From Dehalococcoidia bacterium (GTDB taxonomy: Bacteria; Chloroflexota; Dehalococcoidia; Dehalococcoidales; UBA1222): a stretch of 15,099 nucleotides of DNA. Positions 6,484 to 12,034 of this stretch are shown here, piece by piece (position 1 is the first letter of the stretch; every line of letters begins with the position of its first letter). The notes beneath the pieces were generated by a model that saw only the letters and a program-made list of their open reading frames with translations, ran no database searches and was not told the origin of the DNA. The stretch is from contig WRNP01000031.1 of NCBI GenBank assembly GCA_009776515.1, forward strand, positions 1 to 15,099, read 5' to 3'. The translations under genes were made by a program, and so were the position numbers.

Positions 6484-7545
6484 GTGACACTCTGCCATCA
6501 ATGCGGAAAATCCCTTGAGTCAGGCAACGTTTTCTGCGGAGCCTGCGGGGCCAGGAATGAACCCGTCACCCAGGTTGAACCTCCGGCATCAGCACCCGTA
6601 ACAACCGTGGTGTATTGCCCACAATGCAAGAAGGCTCTGGAACCAGGCAACGTTTTCTGCGGAGCCTGCGGGGCCAGGAATGAACCCATCACCCAGGTTG
6701 AACCTCCGGCATCAGCACCCGTGTGGACATCACCCCCACCATCACCCCCTCCTCCCCCACTTTCTTACGCCGAAAAATCATCTGGATCGTCCTCGGGCAA
6801 GGGTCTCTTTATCGGCTTGGCCGCCCTGCTCGGAGTCTTCGCCATCGTTTTGGGGGTCTTCCTTTTCATCAAGATAGGCGAGCTCAATGACGCCAGGCTC
6901 ACCATCAGCGACCTGGAACACAATGTCACGGTACTGGAGGCCAACGCCTACAGCCTTGAGGGCCGTTTGGCCGCCGAGCAAGCAAACGTGACCAACCTTA
7001 ACACCCAGCTTGTTGCCGAAAAGGCCAGAGCCGATACCCTCCAAGCTGACCTTTCCAGTGCCCAGGGGGACATTACCGCACTGGAAGCCGAACTCAGTAT
7101 CTCCCGTACCCGTGTGAGTGAACTGGAAGCCGAGATTGCCGCAGCCGAAGCCCGCATTGCTGCGCTTCAAGCCGACCTCGCCAAAGCCAATGCTGATCTG
7201 GTCAGCGCCCAGTCAGCCAACACCACCCTGCAAAACAGCCTTAATACCATCAGAAGCCCCCGGCACTTCAACAATCTAACGGAGTTGACCCAATGGCTGG
7301 CCGCTGACGACACGAATACGAATCCCGCCTATGCCACCTTAAACAATTTGGAAAAAGCATTCGTGCTCCAAGTTAAAGCCCTGCGCGATGGCTATATCAT
7401 ATCGACAATCGCTGATTGGGATAATCAATACATATACTACGGGAACTCCGCCATAGCCGGCGGGACACTCTATTCAATCGACCTCGACACCGATACCACC
7501 ATCATGGGGCCATATGTCAGTGTAGCGCTCCGTCCTCTGTCGTGA
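6484..7545 (+). CDS. Membrane-anchored protein with two zinc ribbons, coiled coil and transglutaminase-like C-terminal domain
   Basis: No named family fits the whole 353-residue protein. In order: zinc ribbon 1 (C4, C7, C18, C21), zinc ribbon 2 (C45, C48, C59, C62), a proline-rich linker (84-92), one hydrophobic helix (about 107-129), a long heptad-rich coiled coil (about 132-254) and a C-terminal domain (258-353). The latter (HFNNLTELTQWLAADDTN..., LRDGYIIS, GNSAIAGGTLYSIDLDTD) resembles the compact transglutaminase-like domains of Dehalococcoidia surface proteins as I remember them, but the usual Cys and the His are not seen. The ribbons are probably cytoplasmic and the coiled coil extracytoplasmic; charge around the helix does not settle this. 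GTG start is supported by AAAGGAG. It stands alone between its own promoter and a strong terminator. Confidence 0.8.
   Translation: MTLCHQCGKSLESGNVFCGACGARNEPVTQVEPPASAPVTTVVYCPQCKKALEPGNVFCGACGARNEPITQVEPPASAPVWTSPPPSPPPPPLSYAEKSSGSSSGKGLFIGLAALLGVFAIVLGVFLFIKIGELNDARLTISDLEHNVTVLEANAYSLEGRLAAEQANVTNLNTQLVAEKARADTLQADLSSAQGDITALEAELSISRTRVSELEAEIAAAEARIAALQADLAKANADLVSAQSANTTLQNSLNTIRSPRHFNNLTELTQWLAADDTNTNPAYATLNNLEKAFVLQVKALRDGYIISTIADWDNQYIYYGNSAIAGGTLYSIDLDTDTTIMGPYVSVALRPLS
6521..6599 (+). repeat. Direct repeat copy 1 (zinc ribbon/linker unit)
   Basis: These 79 bases are identical to 6644-6722 except for one base (G6565 versus A6688, Val to Ile). The offset is 123 bases, exactly 41 codons, so the repeat is in frame. 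It covers the second CxxC of the zinc ribbon plus the VEPPASAP linker. Confidence 0.95.
6644..6722 (+). repeat. Direct repeat copy 2 (zinc ribbon/linker unit)
   Basis: Second copy of the 79-base repeat. The 5' part of the 123-base unit, coding the first CxxC, is clearly more diverged (CHQCGKSLESG versus CPQCKKALEPG), which suggests that only the 3' part was recently homogenised or duplicated. Confidence 0.95.
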
Positions 7546-7556
7546 CCGCAATCTGT

Positions 7557-7603
7557 CCTGTACAAAAAAGGAGAGCCTGAGCGGCTCTCCTTTTTTGTAC
7601 AGG
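7557..7603. terminator. Strong bidirectional intrinsic terminator
   Basis: Bases 7557-7577 pair perfectly with 7583-7603 (21 bp) around a 5-base loop. The stem contains an A6 tract on the left arm and a T6 tract on the right arm, so a GC-rich core hairpin followed by a U-run exists on both strands. It lies 11 bases after the stop of the zinc-ribbon gene and insulates it from the downstream SbcC-like gene. Confidence 0.95.
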
Positions 7604-7633
7604 GTCTACCCCAAACACCGTCTTTGGCCAGGT

Positions 7634-7644
7634 TATGCTAAAAT
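7634..7644 (+). promoter_or_regulatory. Extended -10 promoter, likely leaderless start of the SbcC-like gene
   Basis: TATGCTAAAAT contains an extended -10 (TGC-TAAAAT, 7636-7644). It ends nine bases before the ATG at 7654, so transcription would start about 2-4 bases ahead of the start codon. No Shine-Dalgarno precedes the ATG. The same arrangement is seen before the membrane protein gene at 10496. Confidence 0.5.
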
Positions 7645-7653
7645 AGCCAAACT

Positions 7654-10230
7654 ATGATTCCCGTCCGCCTCAGAATGCGCAATTTTATGCCTTATCGGGG
7701 CGAGGCAGAGTTATCTTTCGAAGGCATCCATACCGCGTGCATCTCGGGCGAGAATGGTGCCGGCAAATCATCCGTCATTGATGCCATCACCTGGGCACTT
7801 TGGGGCAAGGCGCGGGCGAAAAGCGATGACGAACTGGTGCACCAAGGCGAGAACGAGCTGGAGGTGGAATTTGAGTTCACCGTGGATACCACGCTTTACC
7901 GCGCCATCCGTAAGCACGCCCACCCCAAAACCCACCGCACCTCGGGTCGGGGTAGCCTGGACCTTTTTGTCCAGAGCGGAGCATCGTTTGTAGCCATCTC
8001 CGCCGATACCAAGACTCAGACGGAGCAGAAGATCTCCCAGCTCCTCCACATGGATTACGATACTTTCGTTAACAGTGCTTTTTTACGGCAGGGGCATGCC
8101 GATGAGTTCTCTCGCCAGACACCAGCCCGCCGCAAAGAGGTGCTGGCCAGCATACTCAGTTTGTCTCAATACGACGAATACGAAGCGCGAGCTAAAGACC
8201 AGGCCCGAGCTGCCCAAGATCAACGACTTAAGCTTGAGGCTAGCATCGGCGAGGCGGCGGCGGAGCTGGAAAAGCAGGCAGGCGTGAAAGCAGAACTCGT
8301 CCAAGCCGAAACCAGTCTTCAAGACATCGGCCAAGAACTTACCGCCAGCCGCAAGCGACGGGATGCCCTGCGCACCCGCCGCCAGGAGCTTTCCGTACTG
8401 GATACCCACCGGCGGCAGCTGGAAGTGTCCCTGGCCCGCCACGAGACCGATCTGGCCTCATGGGAAGCTTCGCGCACCGAAAGTCAACGCAAGATAACTG
8501 CCTATCAGAAACTTATCACCGAGCGGGAGAATATTGAAGCGGGGCAGGCCCGTCTTCATAGCATCCGTAAGCAAGATGAGGAAATGTCCGGACAAGTCCA
8601 GCGCCTCCACCTACTCAAGGAGCGCCGGGGAGAGCTTGAGCGAAAGTTTTTACAAGCCCAGGCTGAGCTAAACACGCGCCATAGGCTTGCCGAAGACCGC
8701 ATAGCCAAGTTGGAGGAAAAAGCCGGACGGTTGCCCGAGCTACGCCGCCAGACGATCGCGCTACAGCCCAGATATCAGGAACTGCGTGATGACCAGTTTT
8801 TCATCTCCAATTACCGCGCCGTTTCCCAAGATAAACTGGGGCTGGCTACACGTCATGCAGCGGACATTAAAGGGTTAAAACGCGAAATAGAGCAAATCCA
8901 AGAAAAAATGCGGCTACTCACCGCGCCCCCAGGCGGCACTTGCTGCCCTCTATGCGAGAGCGAATTGGGTGAAGACCGGATAATTTTGGTTAAGGAGAAG
9001 TTGGCGCATGAAAAGGCCGAGAAGGAGACGCTCGCGCTTGGGCTGGAACGCTCCCGCCAAGAATTGATGGCCCAAATAGACCAACTAAGCCGAGACCTTG
9101 ACCGAGTGGAGACCGATCATAAAACCAAGAACGACACCCTAGTAAGCGATGTGGCCCGCCTGGGGGAGGCCACCAAGGAGGCCACCAGCGCCGAGACTCA
9201 GCTTGCCAGCGAGCGCGCTGAGCTGGCTACGGTTGCCGAGAGTCTGACCCGGCGCGACTACGCTGCTCCTACACTCACACGACTCACCGAGGTAGAGGCG
9301 GCAATAACCGCCCTAGACTACCAAGAAGCAAAACACCAGGCAGTAAAAAGCGAGCTTCGGGAGCTCGAAAAATTCGAAAACCGCTGGCGCGCCCTAGAGG
9401 AAGCCCTCCGATCAATGCAGGAGGAACGCTCTCGGGCAGAGCAAGCCGAAAAGATGCTGGCGGACATTGTCGGTCGCAAGACGCGCGACCGTGCCGCCCG
9501 TGAGGAATTTCTGGTTAAGCTGGCTGCCTTGCCCGAACTGGAACAGGAGTTGGCTCAAGCCGAAGCCGAAGAGCGAGGCTTGAGTGCGCGCCATCTGGCG
9601 TCACAGCAGACCTTGGGCAGCCTCAGGGAGCGCCTTAGTTACCTTGAGGGACTCTCTGACAAGCTCAAGGAGCGACAACGCCTGTTAGCCTTGGCCCAGC
9701 ACCGTCAGGAGGTGTATGACGAGCTGGCATTGGCCTTTGGCAAAAAGGGCATCCAGGCCATGCTCATTGAAACCATTTTGCCGGAGATAGAGGATGAAGC
9801 CAATCGTCTGCTCGCCCACATGACAGACGGCCGTATGAACGTCACCTTTGAAACACAACGGGGGACGAAAAAGGGGGAGGTTGCCGAGACACTGGATATC
9901 AAGATAGCCGACGAGCTGGGTACCCGAAATTATGAGCTCTTTTCCGGCGGTGAGGCCTTTCGCATAGACTTTGCCATCCGCATCGCTCTTTCGCGCTTGC
10001 TGGCACGCCGAGCTGGGGCACCGCTACCTACTCTCATCATCGACGAGGGCTTCGGCACTCAAGATACCGACGGCATTGACAGGCTTAAAGAGGCCATCAA
10101 CTCCATCCAAACAGAGTTTCAAAAAATCATCGTCATCACTCATATTGAGGAGCTGAAGAGCGCCTTCCCCGTGCGCATCAACGTGGTTAAAACCTCTGAT
10201 GGCTCTAAAATAGAAACCAGCGAGCTCTAG
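7654..10230 (+). CDS. sbcC: SbcC/Rad50-family DNA repair ATPase with zinc hook
   Basis: Proteins of this family form the ATP-driven arm of the Mre11-Rad50/SbcCD nuclease that processes DNA ends and hairpins. The 858-residue product has the N-terminal Walker A GENGAGKSS (32-40), a first long coiled coil (about 175-425), the zinc-hook CPLC (431-434) almost exactly at the midpoint, a returning coiled coil (about 440-720), the ABC signature SGGEAFR (764-770) and the Walker B LIIDEGFG (794-801) near the C-terminus. The size is closer to archaeal Rad50 (about 880) than to E. coli SbcC (about 1050). The MRNFMPYRGEAEL start and GEN box mark it as Rad50-like rather than SMC or RecN. No sbcD/mre11-type nuclease gene lies next to it in the window. 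The ATG start has no Shine-Dalgarno. Confidence 0.93.
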   Translation: MIPVRLRMRNFMPYRGEAELSFEGIHTACISGENGAGKSSVIDAITWALWGKARAKSDDELVHQGENELEVEFEFTVDTTLYRAIRKHAHPKTHRTSGRGSLDLFVQSGASFVAISADTKTQTEQKISQLLHMDYDTFVNSAFLRQGHADEFSRQTPARRKEVLASILSLSQYDEYEARAKDQARAAQDQRLKLEASIGEAAAELEKQAGVKAELVQAETSLQDIGQELTASRKRRDALRTRRQELSVLDTHRRQLEVSLARHETDLASWEASRTESQRKITAYQKLITERENIEAGQARLHSIRKQDEEMSGQVQRLHLLKERRGELERKFLQAQAELNTRHRLAEDRIAKLEEKAGRLPELRRQTIALQPRYQELRDDQFFISNYRAVSQDKLGLATRHAADIKGLKREIEQIQEKMRLLTAPPGGTCCPLCESELGEDRIILVKEKLAHEKAEKETLALGLERSRQELMAQIDQLSRDLDRVETDHKTKNDTLVSDVARLGEATKEATSAETQLASERAELATVAESLTRRDYAAPTLTRLTEVEAAITALDYQEAKHQAVKSELRELEKFENRWRALEEALRSMQEERSRAEQAEKMLADIVGRKTRDRAAREEFLVKLAALPELEQELAQAEAEERGLSARHLASQQTLGSLRERLSYLEGLSDKLKERQRLLALAQHRQEVYDELALAFGKKGIQAMLIETILPEIEDEANRLLAHMTDGRMNVTFETQRGTKKGEVAETLDIKIADELGTRNYELFSGGEAFRIDFAIRIALSRLLARRAGAPLPTLIIDEGFGTQDTDGIDRLKEAINSIQTEFQKIIVITHIEELKSAFPVRINVVKTSDGSKIETSEL

Positions 10231-10475
10231 CACGACCATTGCCAGCTTAGTAATTGAGAGAAAGAAGTTCGCCTGCCCCTCCACAAAGACGGCTGCCATA
10301 ACCCTCACCACCAGAGAGCCCATCGTCCTAGCAGTCCGATCGTTGCCTATTTGCTTCTTGATATTTTTGACCCCAGTTATGCCCATGCTGCTAGGCAGCC
10401 CATGATGCAATACGGGCCAAGACCTAGTGGCCGCTGGCCTCATGTCAATATTGGCGATTTACCCTGCAAGCCACA
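10231..10475. other. Spacer between the SbcC-like gene and the membrane protein gene
   Basis: No clear gene and no T-tract terminator. A minus-strand frame (10443-10024) stays open across the spacer and into the antisense of the SbcC-like gene; its amino acid order shows no family I recognise and it lacks a convincing ribosome binding site, so it is left uncalled. Confidence 0.3.
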
Positions 10476-10486
10476 TATGTTAAACT
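10476..10486 (+). promoter_or_regulatory. Extended -10 promoter, likely leaderless start of the membrane protein gene
   Basis: TATGTTAAACT matches the element at 7634-7644 in nine of eleven positions. It likewise ends nine bases before the ATG (10496), with TGT-TAAACT as an extended -10. TTGGCG at 10451-10456 could be a poor -35. No Shine-Dalgarno is present. Confidence 0.4.
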
Positions 10487-10495
10487 CGAAGTCTC

Positions 10496-11953
10496 ATGAA
10501 TCGCGCTACTATCCTTACCCAGCTCAAAAAAACGGCGTTTAACGCCAAAATTTACCTGGAGGACGCCCCACCCCGCATCCAGTTATTCTTCGTGGCCAAT
10601 CTCCTCAAATTGGCGGGGGCTGTCGCTATAGGCCTGGCCTCTTTCTTGAATTTTCAGTCCCTGGGAGCTCTCACGGGTCCAATTATTTTCCTGTGGCTGT
10701 GTTCAATGTTAGCCGTGGCCACCCCGCAAGTCGATGCCTGGCTCACCGCCAGTCGTCGCTGGCTAAAGCCAGCTTATCGCCTCTCTGTGACCACGCTGGC
10801 CATCGTCATGAGTGTCGAAATCCTAGCCGTGAGTGCCGTCATGACATGGAGTGCCATCGACCGCACCTCACTGCCGCCCGCGGCGCAGGCTATCAAAGAT
10901 GCCTTTGAGCCCTCCGATGCCATCGCTTTCAATGTACAGGCAGCCGAAAACCTGCTCTCCGGTCAAAACCCTTACGCCCATGCTAATATCATCACCGCCC
11001 TGGATGCCTCTCCAGAGGCCTATGGCGAGATCACCCCTCTGCGCACGGGAGTTTTCGCAGACTCGTTCCCCTATCCGACCAATGAGGAGCTTAAAAATCT
11101 CTGGCACGGGGCCATCGCCAATCCAGAGGTCATCCCGCCAGAAATTGAAAGCAGGTACAACTACCCCGCCGGTTCTTTCCTGCTTCTCGCACCTTTTATG
11201 GCTATAGGCATCAGTGACCTGCGCCTAGTGCTCCTCATCTTCCTCCTACCGATCCTCTTCTACGCCGTACTGAGGCTACCATCTCATCGACGATGGTATC
11301 TGGTACTGGGAGTCCTGTTGGCTGTTGAATTGTGGAACGCCCTCTTTGACGGCGATACCAAACTGCTTTGCCTGCTGCCCATCTTGGCAGGCTATCTCAT
11401 GGTACCGCGCCGCCTATGGCTCTCAGCTATTTTGATGGGCATCGCCGCGGCCACCAGGCAGACTGCTTGGTTCTTTTTGCCTTTCTACCTCATACTTATA
11501 TGGCAGACAGTGGGATGGCGCCCGGCCTTACGAAGCGGAATCATCATCGGCGCAGTCTTTCTTATCGCCAACGCCCCTTTCATCGCCGCCGACCCCACCC
11601 TGTGGATATCATCCGTCACGGCACCCATGACCAGCGAGATGTTCCCCATGGGGGCCGGGATAATCACCCTGGTGACCGCATGGGGAATACCCCTAGACTG
11701 GCCAGCCCTCTTTACCGCTCTGGAAATAGCCGCACTAGCAGGGGGCATATTGTGGTATCTGCGACATGCCCAGCGTTACCCCCACGCCGGACTCATTCTA
11801 GCCGTTATCCCTCTTTTCTTTGCTTGGCGAAGCCTGTGGAGCTATTTTTACTTTGTGGATATCGTCCTGTTGTCTGTCATTCTAAGCCAGAAGAGCTTCC
11901 AGATAGCCGAGCCGCCTCCATTGCCAGAAGACCAGTCTGCTGTCGCCGCCTGA
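10496..11953 (+). CDS. Multi-pass membrane protein, putative GT-C/DUF2029-like glycosyltransferase
   Basis: The 485-residue protein has about ten hydrophobic helices (roughly 30-50, 58-76, 97-118, 226-260, 266-282, 288-302, 308-336, 346-363, 385-420 and 432-465). A long polar loop follows the third helix. That loop holds SDAIAFNVQAAENLLSGQNPYAH (140-162) and YNYPAGSFLLLAPF (221-234), a layout typical of polyprenyl-phosphate-sugar-dependent GT-C enzymes such as DUF2029/GT87 proteins, where an acidic residue in the first outer loop (here D141) is catalytic. Substrate and acceptor cannot be read from the sequence. The tail (470-485) is Pro/Glu-rich and polar. It is convergent with uvrA. The family call is from pattern memory and is moderate; a membrane protein is certain. 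Confidence 0.75.
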   Translation: MNRATILTQLKKTAFNAKIYLEDAPPRIQLFFVANLLKLAGAVAIGLASFLNFQSLGALTGPIIFLWLCSMLAVATPQVDAWLTASRRWLKPAYRLSVTTLAIVMSVEILAVSAVMTWSAIDRTSLPPAAQAIKDAFEPSDAIAFNVQAAENLLSGQNPYAHANIITALDASPEAYGEITPLRTGVFADSFPYPTNEELKNLWHGAIANPEVIPPEIESRYNYPAGSFLLLAPFMAIGISDLRLVLLIFLLPILFYAVLRLPSHRRWYLVLGVLLAVELWNALFDGDTKLLCLLPILAGYLMVPRRLWLSAILMGIAAATRQTAWFFLPFYLILIWQTVGWRPALRSGIIIGAVFLIANAPFIAADPTLWISSVTAPMTSEMFPMGAGIITLVTAWGIPLDWPALFTALEIAALAGGILWYLRHAQRYPHAGLILAVIPLFFAWRSLWSYFYFVDIVLLSVILSQKSFQIAEPPPLPEDQSAVAA

Positions 11954-12003
11954 GGGCTGAAAAACCAATCAAGGTGATACCAAGGAGATAGACCGGGGGC
12001 GCT

Positions 12004-12025
12004 GCCAAATCCCACCGGCTTTGGC
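12004..12025. other. Small inverted repeat between convergent genes
   Basis: GCCAAA (12004-12009) pairs with TTTGGC (12020-12025) across a 10-base loop in the 81-base gap between the membrane protein gene and uvrA. There is no T-run on either side, so it is at best a weak terminator shared by the two convergent genes. Confidence 0.25.
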
Positions 12026-12034
12026 GAGAATGAG

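Noticed and set aside
6778..7170. Minus-strand open frame of 130 codons inside the zinc-ribbon gene
   Set aside because: It is the complement of the coiled-coil coding region; its Gly/Leu-rich periodic composition mirrors the heptad repeats on the plus strand.
11368..11991. Plus-strand open frame of 207 codons overlapping the membrane protein gene
   Set aside because: It reads in another frame of a clear multi-helix membrane protein; its Arg/His/Pro-rich content is typical of a shadow frame.
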